Shown: piece after piece, positions 8,376 through 17,237 of the stretch
How positions within the stretch are numbered: the stretch's first letter is position 1
Layout: the number at the start of each line of letters is the position of its first letter
NCBI GenBank assembly: GCA_020634975.1
Contig: JACKAQ010000001.1
Location: forward strand, 1,488,001 to 1,552,000
Source of the DNA: JACKAQ01 sp020634975 [NCBI: Calditrichia bacterium]
Lineage (GTDB): Bacteria > Calditrichota > Calditrichia > RBG-13-44-9
DNA: 64,000 nucleotides
Reading direction: 5' to 3'
Notes under the pieces: model-generated
What the model saw: only the letters and a program-made list of their open reading frames with translations
What the model was told of the DNA's origin: nothing
Database searches by the model: none
Translations under genes and position numbers: made by a program

Positions 8376-8891
8376 CTATATCCACTGTTTGCGGAAAAAG
8401 TAAGCCACGCCGTATGCTCCGGCGAACATGATCATCATAAACGCCCAACTACCGGCAGCCAACGTTGCGCCGCCGCTGAGCGCCATGCCGCTGGTACAGC
8501 CGAGCGCCATTCGCGCGCCAAAGCCCATCAAACCGCCGCCGAGTACGGCAAAAGCCAGCCGTCCACCAGTGGAAATTCGCGGACCGCGATCGGTTTTGAA
8601 ACGCAGCCGTTTCGCCATAAAACCGGAGAGCAACCCGCCAAAAATAACGCCAAGCGCTTCGAACACCAGCCAGTCATCGAGCGGATTTTTGTCGCCGCCA
8701 GCATATTTGGCGAAGTAGGGATTGGCATCCACATGCGCGGGACTGACGGTATCAACTGCGTAGGTGACTCCGCGCATCATTGCGCCGGATGCGCCCAAAC
8801 CGCGCCCCATGATCACGAAGGTCGCCAACAGCAGCAACCCGAGTAAAAACCCTGCGAGGTAAGGTGACCAGTATTTGTTGTTGGAATCCAT
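8376..8891 (-). CDS. YeeE/YedE family membrane protein, first half
   Basis: Start chosen at ATG 8891 (MDSNNKYWSPYLAG), which follows AAAGGAAATC; an upstream alternative start adds nine residues without support. The 171-residue protein has about four membrane helices and the motif MGFGARMALGCTSGMALSGG, whose Cys matches the conserved half-site cysteine of YeeE/YedE transporters. It pairs with the next gene (GGYCPGT), each half contributing one cysteine to the presumed sulfur relay across the inner membrane. A long periplasmic loop (residues about 35-70, AHVDANPYFAKYAGGDKNP) separates the first two helices. Confidence 0.85.
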   Translation of the reverse strand: MDSNNKYWSPYLAGFLLGLLLLATFVIMGRGLGASGAMMRGVTYAVDTVSPAHVDANPYFAKYAGGDKNPLDDWLVFEALGVIFGGLLSGFMAKRLRFKTDRGPRISTGGRLAFAVLGGGLMGFGARMALGCTSGMALSGGATLAAGSWAFMMIMFAGAYGVAYFFRKQWI

Positions 8892-9049
8892 GATGATTTC
8901 CTTTGTTAACAGTTGCAAAAGCTTATTTTCTGAATTAAAAAACCTTGGCTAAACATTTGTTTCTTTTGAACACAGGTGGTTTGAATTCATTTGCATTTTC
9001 AAACAACCAAATTGTTACTTTTAATCTTTTATCCTTTTTCCTTCAAAAA

Positions 9050-9985
9050 TCACCACCCGCTGATTTGTCCGGCTTCGACGATGATGAAACGGAGCATCAG
9101 CCCGCCGAACAGCACCAGATACGCGGGAATTTTGGATGACGCCGCTTTGCCGTTCAGTTCAAACAATTCCATCAACGCCGGGAGAATCAGCCCGATGCCA
9201 ACCACAAAAATCCAGAATTGTGACGTGTACGCCCCGCCGAGGAACAATCCCGCCGCCTGAATATGGATTTCGGTGGACGCCAAAAATCCCATAAACAGGT
9301 GCACAATCAAAAATAATTCCACGCCGATGGCGATGACATCCATTCGACCGAGCAGGTGTTTTTCAGCGGAAGACTTGGCAAAAATAAGGTTGAGCGCCAA
9401 TCCGGTGGAAAGCCCGGAAACCAGAAACAGCGGTCCCAAAATCGCGCTGTTCCACACCGGTCGGGCGTTGAAAGCGCTGAGTAAAATACCGGTGTACATG
9501 CCCAACAGCACCGCAAAAAACACCAGCAATCCGGCAATCGTTTTTGCGTATTGGCGAAAATAATCCACCCATTTTTTGAGCAACGGAAAGGGCAGCGGAT
9601 AATTTGGCACCGCCGCATCCCAATGGATGAGCACCCAAACCAGGCTCAACGGGAAAATCGCGGCGAGCGTCCACGAACCCCAGGACATCGGCGAGGATAA
9701 ATTGAGATTCGTGTAAAACCGGAACACGTGCAGCTTGTATTCCAGATCCAGAAATAAGGCAAACAATCCCAATCCCAACAAAACCGGCGCGAGGATGGGC
9801 GTGAACCGCACGATGGTCGGATATTCCTTCTCTTTGCCGAGCAAATAGAGCGTTGCGGAGAAAAAGAGGATGCCCGCAACCAGCCCGCCCAGAAAGAGGT
9901 AAACGGGAATTTCCCAACCCCAGATGGTCAGGTGCGGATCGATGTGCGCCATGTTGCGTCCGCTGGTGATGGTTACTTCGCGCAT
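9050..9985 (-). CDS. NrfD/PsrC-type membrane anchor subunit of a molybdoenzyme
   Basis: The 311-residue integral membrane protein starts at ATG 9985 after AAAGGAGCG. Eight or so hydrophobic helices fit the NrfD/PsrC family, which exchanges electrons with the quinone pool. WGWEIPVYLFLGGLVAGILF near residue 22 is the hallmark first helix of the family. In PsrABC-type complexes this subunit holds the ferredoxin and molybdenum subunits on the periplasmic side. The genes for both lie just upstream (10228-13022), separated by a 240-base gap that holds a repeat element, so co-transcription is likely but not certain. Confidence 0.88.
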   Translation of the reverse strand: MREVTITSGRNMAHIDPHLTIWGWEIPVYLFLGGLVAGILFFSATLYLLGKEKEYPTIVRFTPILAPVLLGLGLFALFLDLEYKLHVFRFYTNLNLSSPMSWGSWTLAAIFPLSLVWVLIHWDAAVPNYPLPFPLLKKWVDYFRQYAKTIAGLLVFFAVLLGMYTGILLSAFNARPVWNSAILGPLFLVSGLSTGLALNLIFAKSSAEKHLLGRMDVIAIGVELFLIVHLFMGFLASTEIHIQAAGLFLGGAYTSQFWIFVVGIGLILPALMELFELNGKAASSKIPAYLVLFGGLMLRFIIVEAGQISGW

Positions 9986-10035
9986 GGTTGCGCTCCTTTA
10001 AATTGGTGTTTTGTAAATCTGTAACATCGTTTTTT

Positions 10036-10183
10036 TAACCGCAGAGATCGCTGAGAACACAGAGAATAAAAAGTCATCTTTAAGGAAAACGATTCAAACA
10101 TTCTGTAATAATGGAAACCTTGTGTTCAATATTTTATAGTTTCATTTGTGAACTCTGCGCTCTTTGCGCCCTCTGCGGTTAAT
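10036..10183. repeat. Imperfect inverted repeat element built on CGCAGAG units
   Basis: The left end (10036-10067) reads TAACCGCAGAGATCGCTGAG and continues with CACAGAGAAT. The right end (10149-10183), read on the other strand, is ATTAACCGCAGAGGGCGCAA followed by AGAGCGCAGAG. The two ends share TTAACCGCAGAG and several spaced CAGAG units, separated by about 80 bases of AT-rich DNA. This type of intergenic repeat is common in many environmental genomes. It interrupts the presumed operon between the ferredoxin and NrfD genes. Confidence 0.6.
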
Positions 10184-10227
10184 CTTGAATAGTTAAATTA
10201 TCTGGTTCAAGCAACCGGTGTTTGCCC

Positions 10228-10764
10228 TTACGTCAGGTAAAACACTTTCGGGCGTGTGCCCGCTTCCGGCAGCAGCGAGTGATGGTGTCGCGATTTCAAC
10301 AGCTTACTCACATCGCTGTCCGGATCGTCCAGATCGCCGAAGTGCATGCAGTGCGTCGGGCAAACCGATACGCACGCTGGTTTCAGCCCTTCCCGTACGC
10401 GGTGAAAACAGAAGGTGCATTTGTCCACATAACCTTCCGGGTGAACGTATCGCGCATCATACGGGCAGGAAGCGATGCAGGCTTTGCAGCCGGTGCACAA
10501 ATCGTGTTTCACGAGCACCACGCCGCCGGTTTCCACAAAGCTGGCGCCGGTCGGGCAGCATCGCACGCAGGGCGGATTTTCACAGTGATTGCAGCGTTCG
10601 CTGCGGATTTCCATGTGCAAATTCGGGAATGCGCCGTTCACATCTTCCACAATCCAGTCGCGGCAGTAGCCTTCCGGCACCTGATTTTCGGTTTTGCAGG
10701 CAACCACGCAATCGGCGCAGCCGACGCATCGTTTGGTATCGATCACCATTGCATATCGTGCCAT
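10228..10764 (-). CDS. Four-cluster [4Fe-4S] ferredoxin subunit (PsrB/NrfC/DmsB type)
   Basis: The 178-residue protein has four cysteine clusters: CVGCADCVVAC near residue 14, CNHCENPPCVRCCP near 59, CTGCKACIASCP near 92 and CTFCFHRVREGLKPACVSVCP near 119. This is the standard arrangement of the electron-transfer subunit that links a periplasmic molybdopterin enzyme to its NrfD-type anchor. There is no signal peptide of its own, as usual for subunits exported together with a Tat-borne partner. Its start codon overlaps the stop of the catalytic subunit gene (TAATG), so the two are coupled. The arrangement A-B-C matches polysulfide/thiosulfate reductases. Confidence 0.92.
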   Translation of the reverse strand: MARYAMVIDTKRCVGCADCVVACKTENQVPEGYCRDWIVEDVNGAFPNLHMEIRSERCNHCENPPCVRCCPTGASFVETGGVVLVKHDLCTGCKACIASCPYDARYVHPEGYVDKCTFCFHRVREGLKPACVSVCPTHCMHFGDLDDPDSDVSKLLKSRHHHSLLPEAGTRPKVFYLT

Positions 10765-13022
10765 TATGCCACCCCTTCCGTATCCGCAACCTGCTGCGTT
10801 GCCCGTTCGAATGTCACAAAATTGCCGCGCATGCCGGTGCCGCCCATAATCGGGTCAACCTTGATTTTTGTGATGAGGTCGTTATCGTTCGCGCCGCGCA
10901 GGTAGGATCGCTTCATGCGTTTGTCACTGTGCCCAAAACCATGCACCATGTACACGCAATCGTGGCGGATGCGCTCGGTTACTTTCGCGCGGACCTTGTT
11001 GGTTTTCACACCGTCCTGGTTTACCAGAACCACGTATTCCCCGTTTTTGATGCCGTATAATTTGGCGACATCCGTGTTGATCCACACCTCGTTTTCCGGC
11101 ATCAGTTCGGCGAGCAGCGGATTGTTGGTTGTTCGCCCGAAAGTGTGCATCGGTGCGCGACCGTAAAGCAGCCGGAAGTAGCCGTTCGGCGGCTCTTCGT
11201 GATGGGTGTATTTCGGAACGGCATCGAATCCGTATGCCCGCAGCGTTTCGGATGCCAGCTCGATTTTACCGCTCGGCGTGTTGAATTCCGGCGCAATGCC
11301 GTCTTCAAAATACAGCGGATAGCGATTCGGCAGGGTGAGCACGCCTTTTTCCTTCATTTCCGCGAGGCTGGAACCAATCGATTTCAACTGGTCATCGAGA
11401 TAATCTTCGATGTTTTCCCACGGGAAATATTCGCCGAGTCCGAGCTTTAGCCCCAATTCGCGGGTGATCCACCAGCCGGGTTTGGAATTGAAACGCGGCT
11501 CGAACGCCGGTGCGCGCAGCGCGATGGTTGGCACGCGTCCGGGGGAAATCCGCAGATCGTCGTAGCGTTCCAGATAGGAACATTCCGGCAGCACCACATC
11601 CGCGTATCCGGTGATTTCCGCCGGCATCAGGTCGATGGCAACCAGCAAATCGAGATTCTGGATCGCCTCGATGGTCTTTTTCGGTTGCGGCAGCGTGAGC
11701 AGCAAATTGGTACCGTAAACGATCCATCCTTTAAAATTGCAGCCGTTGCGACCGGTGGGAATTGTCGCATCGCAGATGCCGCTGGCCAGCGCCAGACTCG
11801 CAAGCGGGAATTCGCCGTTCAGCGCATCGCGCCAGTCGCGGCGATATTCCGGATATTTGGGATATTTGTATTTCGGAATGCTGGCTTTATTCGGATAATA
11901 AAACCCGCCGCGACGCCCCCAACTGCCCAGCAGTGCGTTGAGAATCGCACCGGCGCGAACGCGTTGGGTATCGTCGCCGTACCAGGTCACGTGGCGTCCG
12001 GGGTGAATGAGTGTCGCCGGTTTGTGATGGGCCATTTCCCGCGCGGTTTCGCGAATCACATCCGGTTTAATGGTAGTGATCGGATACGCCCATTCCGGCG
12101 TATTTTCCGCAACCGCGGCTTTCAGTTCCTCGAACCCGACTGTATTTTGTTCGACGTATGCCTTGTCGTATAATTCTTCGTTGATGATCACGTGAATCCA
12201 GGCCAGCATCAACGCCAGATCCGTTGCCGGGCGAATGGGCAGCCAGTATTTGGATTTTCCGGCAGCGGTGGAATAGCGCGGATCAACCGTGATAACCGTT
12301 GCGCCGTTGCCGACAGCTTCGGCAAATTCCTGCACCTGCGTGTTGTGCATGTTCTCGCCGAGATGGCTGCCGATCAGCACGATACATTTGCTGTTGCGGA
12401 TGTCCGTCCGCTCCGGCGAAGATACCACTTCGCCGAAAGTGAGCATATAGGCTTCCTCGCGCGGACCGCGGCATTGCGCATACGATGGCGCAGTCACGTT
12501 GTTCGAGCCGTATGCGCGGAGCAGGTGCTTCAGCCAGTCGCCGCCGGAGCCGTGAGTAAACAGCGCCACGCATTCCGGACCGTGTTCTTCGGCGATTTTT
12601 TTCATTTTTTGGGCGATAACTTCCAGCGCTTCGTCCCATGTGGCTTCGCGGAAGGTTTGTTTGCCGTTCACCACATCGCGGATGAGCGGCGTTTTCAGCC
12701 GTTCGTCATCCAGATATGCACCCAATCCGCCGGTACCGCGCGGACAAAGCCGCCCGTTGCAGTTCGGGTCTTCGGGATTCCCGGTGATTTTCCACGGTTT
12801 GCCATCCAGCGCGTAAACCCAGCCGGCACATTTCCAAAAACAGATTTCGCAAACAGTGGGCGCAAGCCGCTGCACGCCATCAACAACGGCATTTGCCGCG
12901 TTCACAGCCACTTTGCCGCCGAGGCTGTCCGAAACGGCACCGATCATTCCGCCGCTAACGGCTAACCCGCCTAAACCCAGACCGCTGATTTTTATAAATT
13001 CTCTTCTCGAAAAGGGGCGCAT
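10764..13022 (-). CDS. Tat-exported molybdopterin oxidoreductase, polysulfide/thiosulfate reductase-like catalytic subunit
   Basis: I chose ATG 13022 (MRPFSRREFIK), with AAAGG upstream; ATG 13037 and a start at 13058 are in frame. The 752-residue protein opens with a textbook Tat signal, SRREFIKISGLGLGG. Next come the [4Fe-4S] ligands CEICFWKC and RLCPRG, and molybdopterin-binding blocks such as GSGGDWLKHLLRAYGSNNV and VLIGSHLGEN. A cysteine in AQCRGPREEAY is in the position expected for the Mo ligand. The C-terminal MopB domain is seen in GRAPMHTFGRTTNNPLL and VWINTDVAKLYGIKNGEYV. Neighbours (ferredoxin, NrfD, YeeE halves, rhodanese) favour a sulfur substrate; related enzymes use tetrathionate, arsenate or other oxyanions, so the substrate is not settled. 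Confidence 0.88.
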   Translation of the reverse strand: MRPFSRREFIKISGLGLGGLAVSGGMIGAVSDSLGGKVAVNAANAVVDGVQRLAPTVCEICFWKCAGWVYALDGKPWKITGNPEDPNCNGRLCPRGTGGLGAYLDDERLKTPLIRDVVNGKQTFREATWDEALEVIAQKMKKIAEEHGPECVALFTHGSGGDWLKHLLRAYGSNNVTAPSYAQCRGPREEAYMLTFGEVVSSPERTDIRNSKCIVLIGSHLGENMHNTQVQEFAEAVGNGATVITVDPRYSTAAGKSKYWLPIRPATDLALMLAWIHVIINEELYDKAYVEQNTVGFEELKAAVAENTPEWAYPITTIKPDVIRETAREMAHHKPATLIHPGRHVTWYGDDTQRVRAGAILNALLGSWGRRGGFYYPNKASIPKYKYPKYPEYRRDWRDALNGEFPLASLALASGICDATIPTGRNGCNFKGWIVYGTNLLLTLPQPKKTIEAIQNLDLLVAIDLMPAEITGYADVVLPECSYLERYDDLRISPGRVPTIALRAPAFEPRFNSKPGWWITRELGLKLGLGEYFPWENIEDYLDDQLKSIGSSLAEMKEKGVLTLPNRYPLYFEDGIAPEFNTPSGKIELASETLRAYGFDAVPKYTHHEEPPNGYFRLLYGRAPMHTFGRTTNNPLLAELMPENEVWINTDVAKLYGIKNGEYVVLVNQDGVKTNKVRAKVTERIRHDCVYMVHGFGHSDKRMKRSYLRGANDNDLITKIKVDPIMGGTGMRGNFVTFERATQQVADTEGVA

Positions 13023-13037
13023 TTTTTCGCCTTTCAT

Positions 13038-13468
13038 TTTGTCACAGTAACTTGACATTATATATCAACTTAAGTGCCAAATATTTGAACATGTAAATAA
13101 ATACATGTATTACATTTATTTACTCGTACTTATAGGAAGAATTGCAAAAAAGAATACATGCCACAATTTTGAACACCGTCAAATCAAAAGTGCGCTTAAA
13201 TATTTGATAACATTGATCCTACCCGGTTACAGCCAGATAAATTCCCCTCCAAAAAGTGGCAGATATGTTCGACCCTGTTTCCACAGAAATGATCAAATCC
13301 GGCGCAATCATAGCGCGCTTTTCCATTTGTTTCAGGGTGATTTTGCAGCAAATTATTTTCATTTTCAAAAACGGGCAATACGGATGGACAATTGCATTTT
13401 CCGGTCGCAGATCATATATTCACGCAACCGAAAACCGGTTACTCGTTAATTCAAACAAAAGGCTTTTC
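13038..13468. promoter_or_regulatory. Divergent intergenic region with AT-rich palindromes
   Basis: About 430 bases separate the leftward molybdoenzyme from the rightward symporter. At 13089-13108 there is ACATGTA-N6-TACATGT. Overlapping it, GTAAATAAAT (13093-13102) is repeated inverted as ATTTATTTAC (13114-13123). These may be operator sites for a dimeric regulator of the respiratory cluster. Frames in the rest of the stretch look non-coding. Confidence 0.4.
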
Positions 13469-15043
13469 ATGACAGTTCTGGACTGGAGCATCATTGCGGC
13501 ATATCTGGCGGCGATGGTCGGGATGAGTGTATATTTGGGGCGAAATCAAAAAAATCAGGATGATTATTATGTCGGAGGGCGGACGTTGCCGTGGTGGGCG
13601 ATCGGCGTTTCGACGATGGCAACCCAAACTTCCGCGATCAGTTTTATTTCCAAACCTGCGTTTGTAGCGCTGAAACCCGGCGGCGGGCTAACCTGGCTAC
13701 AATTTGAGCTGGCGCTCCCCTTTGCGATCATTGTTGTAATGGTATTTTTACTCCCGTTTTTCCGCAAATTGCAGTTGGTCAGCGTTTACGAATATCTGGA
13801 AATGCGCTACGATGCATCGGTTCGCTACCTCATCAGCGGTGTGTTTTTAGTGAGTCGCGGCATGGCTGCCGGTGTAATTATTTATGCCACCGCAATTGTG
13901 CTCGCGGTTTGTCTGGAGGTCCCGCTGTGGATTACCATTTTGCTCATCGGTGTTGTAACATTGATTTATGACACCATCGGCGGGATGAAAGCCGTGGTGT
14001 ATTCCGATGTTGTGCAGATGATCATTTTGCTGTTTGGGATTATGGCCTGCATCTTTTTCGCCATCGAAGAAGTGGGCAGCATTGCAAAAATCTTCGCTAT
14101 TTTTCCTGACGACCGGATGCGGGCAATCAGCATGGCTAGCGGTTTTGACGGCAGTTCTGAAGCGCCGTTTTGGGGCATTTTACTCGGCGGTTTTTTTCTT
14201 TATATTTCCTATTACGGCACGGACCAAAGCCAGGTGCAGCGCGGGCTTTCTTCGGATACTACCGAAGCTACAAAAAAATCGTTATTTTTCAACGGCATCG
14301 TTCGATTTCCGTTGACGATCATGTATATGTTGATGGGCATTGCCGTTGGCGCTGTTTATTTCCAGTCTGCAGATTTACAAGCTGCGGTTCCGCCGGACAA
14401 ACTTGATTACATGATTCCGCAGTATATTTTGCTACATCTGCCATCCGGATTGCGGGCGATTTTGTTCGCCGCAATTTTAGCGGCGGCGATGTCCAGCCTC
14501 GACTCCGCACTGAACTCGCTTTCTGCGGCAACCATGCGCGATTTTATCACCCGTAAACGCCATTATGAATCGCAAAGAGAATTGTTCCTCAGCAAAGTTG
14601 TTACGGTAATTTGGGGATTATCGATCACCGCGTTTGCCTTTGCTGTCGGCGCGATTCAGGGCACCGTTGTGGAGGTTGTCAATAAAATCGGTTCTGCGTT
14701 TTACGGCCCGATCGTCGCAACATTTTTGATCGGCGTAATTTCCAAACGGGTGAACAGCCGGGGCATTTTCGCCGGAATTATAGCAGGGGTTGGGCTGAAC
14801 CTCTATCTTTGGCTGTTGCAACCGCAGGTGTACTGGATGTGGTGGAACCTGATCGGTTGCGCGGTTACGGCGGTTGTGGCGTACGGTTTCAGCGGTTTTG
14901 GCGCGGCACCGGATAAAAAAACCATCAACGAATATACCATCACCGACGGCACCATTTTCGCAGCGGAACGCAACTGGATGCCCTATTACATTGCGTTGGG
15001 TGTATATTTTGTGCTGATGTTGGCCATCCTTTTTGCGCTATAA
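13469..15043 (+). CDS. Sodium:solute symporter (SSS family)
   Basis: ATG 13469 (MTVLDWSIIAAYLAAMVGMSVYLG) follows AAAAGG; the frame is open upstream to 13256 but that part has no family character. The 524-residue protein has about 13-14 membrane helices and family motifs: NQDDYYVGGRTLPWWAIGVS near residue 31, the GGMKAVVYSDVVQMIIL segment and a later AAAMSSLDSALNSLSA block that contributes to the sodium site. SSS members carry sugars, organic acids, amino acids or vitamins with sodium; the sequence does not tell which. It is divergent from the respiratory cluster and ends against the glnA terminator. Confidence 0.9.
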   Translation: MTVLDWSIIAAYLAAMVGMSVYLGRNQKNQDDYYVGGRTLPWWAIGVSTMATQTSAISFISKPAFVALKPGGGLTWLQFELALPFAIIVVMVFLLPFFRKLQLVSVYEYLEMRYDASVRYLISGVFLVSRGMAAGVIIYATAIVLAVCLEVPLWITILLIGVVTLIYDTIGGMKAVVYSDVVQMIILLFGIMACIFFAIEEVGSIAKIFAIFPDDRMRAISMASGFDGSSEAPFWGILLGGFFLYISYYGTDQSQVQRGLSSDTTEATKKSLFFNGIVRFPLTIMYMLMGIAVGAVYFQSADLQAAVPPDKLDYMIPQYILLHLPSGLRAILFAAILAAAMSSLDSALNSLSAATMRDFITRKRHYESQRELFLSKVVTVIWGLSITAFAFAVGAIQGTVVEVVNKIGSAFYGPIVATFLIGVISKRVNSRGIFAGIIAGVGLNLYLWLLQPQVYWMWWNLIGCAVTAVVAYGFSGFGAAPDKKTINEYTITDGTIFAAERNWMPYYIALGVYFVLMLAILFAL

Positions 15044-15082
15044 ATGCCTCCCGCTTTGCTCCCTTTGCAATTTTCCCGAAAC

Positions 15083-15122
15083 AAAAAAAAGCCCGGCAGT
15101 CGAACAATTGACCACCGGGCTT
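15083..15122 (-). terminator. Intrinsic terminator of glnA
   Basis: AAGCCCGG (15089-15096) pairs with CCGGGCTT (15115-15122) around an 18-base loop. Read leftward the stem is followed by a run of eight T residues, about 30 bases after the glnA stop. It also lies between convergent genes. Confidence 0.85.
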
Positions 15123-15151
15123 AGTGAGGTGTTTCTTAAAGAGACGCTATT

Positions 15152-16570
15152 TTAGGCATCGAAATACAGCGCAAATTCATATGGATGCGGGCGCAGGCGC
15201 AGTGCATCCACTTCGTTGGCGCGTTTGTAGGCAATCCACGTTTCGACCACATCTTTGGTGAACACATCGCCTTTCAGCAAGAATTCGTGATCGGCTTCCA
15301 GTGCATCCAGCGCATCGGAAAGCGATGCCGGAGTGGATGGCACTTCGGCCAATTCTTCGGGCGACAGATCGTAAATATCGCGATCCAGCGGTTCGCCCGG
15401 ATGAATCTTGTTCTGGATGCCGTCCAATCCGGCCATCATCATGGCGCTGAACGCCAGATACGGGTTGCAGGTCGGGTCCGGGCAACGGAATTCGATCCGT
15501 TTGGCTTTCGGGCTGTTCGAATACATCGGAATACGAACGGCGGCGCTGCGGTTCCGCTGCGAATACGCCAGGTTTACCGGGGCTTCGTAACCGGGCACCA
15601 ATCGTTTGTACGAGTTGGTTGTCGGGTTGGACAATGCCACCAGTGCCTGGGCATGTTTCAAAATTCCGCCGATGTAATACAATGCCATATCGCTCAATCC
15701 GGCATAACCGCTACCGGCGAACAACGGCTTGTCTGCTTTCCACAAACTTTGGTGAACGTGCATACCGGAGCCGTTATCACCAAAAATCGGTTTGGGCATA
15801 AACGTAACGGTTTTGCCGTGTCTGCGGGCAACGTTTTTCACGATGTATTTGTAGAGCAACATCGCATCCGCCTGTTTTACGAGCGGACCAAATTTGAGGT
15901 CGATTTCGGACTGACCGCCACTGGCAACTTCGCCGTGATGGCATTCCACATCCAGTCCGCATTCCTGCATCACCAACATCATTTCGCTGCGCAGATCTGC
16001 ATACACATCATGCGGCGGAACGGGGAAGTAACCTTCTTTATAACGCGGCTTGTAACCAAGGTTCGGACCTTCGTCCTTTCCGGTGTTCCAGCGTCCGGCA
16101 ACGGAATCGATGAAATAGTAACCGGAGTTAGCGGTTTGGTCGAAACGGATATCATCAAAAATGAAAAATTCCGCTTCCGGGCCAAAATATGCGACATCTG
16201 CCAAGCCGGTGGACTTCACGTAAGCTTCTGCTTTTTGGGCAATTGCACGGGGGCAACGGCTGTATTTTTGTCTGGTAACCGGATCGTACACGTTGGCAAT
16301 CATGCTAACGGTAACCGGTTTCAGAAAGGGATCGATCATCGCTGTATCCGGGTCGGGAATAACGATCATATCACTTTCGTTGATCGCCTGCCAGCCGCGC
16401 ATGCTGGAACCGTCGAAGCCGAAACCATCTTCGAAGATGTCATCTTTAAGATAGGAAATCGGCACGGAAAAGTGCTGCCAGAGTCCCGGAAAATCCATGA
16501 ATTTGATATCCAGAATTTTCGCGCCGGAATCTTTGGCAAGCTTGAATACATCTGCTGGGGATTTGGGCAT
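15152..16570 (-). CDS. glnA: Glutamine synthetase type I
   Basis: The 472-residue protein starts at ATG 16570 after AGGAGGTAGTT. It forms glutamine from glutamate, ammonia and ATP as a cytoplasmic dodecamer. Visible signatures are [12 protein letters not shown] near residue 50, [10 protein letters not shown] near 130, the ATP-binding block [18 protein letters not shown] and NRSAAVRIP. Tyr400 in DIYDLSPEE matches the adenylylated tyrosine of the I-beta group (NLYDLPPEE in Escherichia coli), so regulation by an adenylyltransferase is possible though none is in the window. Upstream lie P-II and amt in the same direction; a hairpin between P-II and glnA suggests a separate promoter or attenuation. 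Confidence 0.97.
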   Translation of the reverse strand: MPKSPADVFKLAKDSGAKILDIKFMDFPGLWQHFSVPISYLKDDIFEDGFGFDGSSMRGWQAINESDMIVIPDPDTAMIDPFLKPVTVSMIANVYDPVTRQKYSRCPRAIAQKAEAYVKSTGLADVAYFGPEAEFFIFDDIRFDQTANSGYYFIDSVAGRWNTGKDEGPNLGYKPRYKEGYFPVPPHDVYADLRSEMMLVMQECGLDVECHHGEVASGGQSEIDLKFGPLVKQADAMLLYKYIVKNVARRHGKTVTFMPKPIFGDNGSGMHVHQSLWKADKPLFAGSGYAGLSDMALYYIGGILKHAQALVALSNPTTNSYKRLVPGYEAPVNLAYSQRNRSAAVRIPMYSNSPKAKRIEFRCPDPTCNPYLAFSAMMMAGLDGIQNKIHPGEPLDRDIYDLSPEELAEVPSTPASLSDALDALEADHEFLLKGDVFTKDVVETWIAYKRANEVDALRLRPHPYEFALYFDA

Positions 16571-16740
16571 AACTACCTCCTAAGCGTTAATAGAATAAAA
16601 ACAATGGTTTATGATTTTAGAGATAATGAATATTTACAGAACAGCCTGAGAAGCCAGAAAATATTCGACATTTATTTTTACAAGATAACCCACGATTTAT
16701 GCTTCAGACAGAAATTTCTCGATTTCTTAACTTGAGCCAC

Positions 16741-16777
16741 AAAAACATCGCCCGGCGAATGATCTGTCCGCCGAGCG
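16741..16777 (-). terminator. Terminator-like hairpin between P-II gene and glnA
   Basis: CGCCCGGCG (16749-16757) pairs with CGCCGAGCG (16769-16777) with one G-T type mismatch. Read leftward the stem is followed by ATGTTTTTG. It lies about 40 bases after the P-II stop and could separate amt/P-II expression from glnA. Confidence 0.6.
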
Positions 16778-16814
16778 ACGCCTATTACGCATAGGAGGAC
16801 CCAAGGTAAAGTGG

Positions 16815-17156
16815 TTATCCGATAGCTGTTTGTCCGCTTTCACCGGTACGAATGCGAATGCATTCACCGAGTTCCAGAACAAAAATTTTCCCGTCACCAA
16901 CTTTTCCGGTTTTGGCACCGGCAATGATGGCATCTACCGTGGCTTTTACATAATCCGCATTTACGGCAATTTCCAGCCGTACGCGTTTCAGCAAATCCAC
17001 TTCCATGCCTGCGCCGCGATAATCTTCGCGATAACCGTGGGCTTCGCCGCAGCCGAGTGCGTTGGTTACAGACATTTTGAACACTTTTGAATCGAAGAGC
17101 GCTTGTTTTACAGCATTCAATCGCTCCGGTTGGATGTAAGCAATAATCAGTTTCAT
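16815..17156 (-). CDS. glnK: P-II nitrogen regulatory protein (GlnB/GlnK family)
   Basis: The 113-residue trimeric signal protein binds ATP/ADP and 2-oxoglutarate and would gate the ammonium channel encoded just upstream. Family features are MKLIIAYIQPERLNAVKQAL at the start, a T-loop around residues 37-55 (GCGEAHGYREDYRGAGMEVD), the B-loop TGKVGDGKIFV and RIRTGESG at the end. Compared with Escherichia coli GlnB, Tyr46 is kept but residue 51, the uridylylated tyrosine, is methionine. The gene follows amt by 81 bases on the same strand, the classic amt-glnK pair, hence the symbol. Covalent control by uridylylation at residue 51 is ruled out by sequence. Confidence 0.95.
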   Translation of the reverse strand: MKLIIAYIQPERLNAVKQALFDSKVFKMSVTNALGCGEAHGYREDYRGAGMEVDLLKRVRLEIAVNADYVKATVDAIIAGAKTGKVGDGKIFVLELGECIRIRTGESGQTAIG

Positions 17157-17237
17157 TCTTTCGTTTTTTCCTCAATTAGGGTGATTCAGCAACACTTTGC
17201 GAATTATTTCCGTCACAACATCTCACGTTCAACAATA

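Noticed and set aside
7668-8846. Long rightward frame of 392 codons across the YeeE/YedE genes
   Set aside because: It is rich in His, Arg, Gln and Glu, the antisense shadow of membrane-protein codons; the leftward frames carry clear family motifs.
13105-13449. Rightward 114-codon frame in the symporter's upstream region
   Set aside because: No family character, no ribosome binding site, and it overlaps the palindromic control region.
15185-16735. Rightward 516-codon frame opposite glnA
   Set aside because: Antisense shadow of glnA, which is unmistakable on the other strand.
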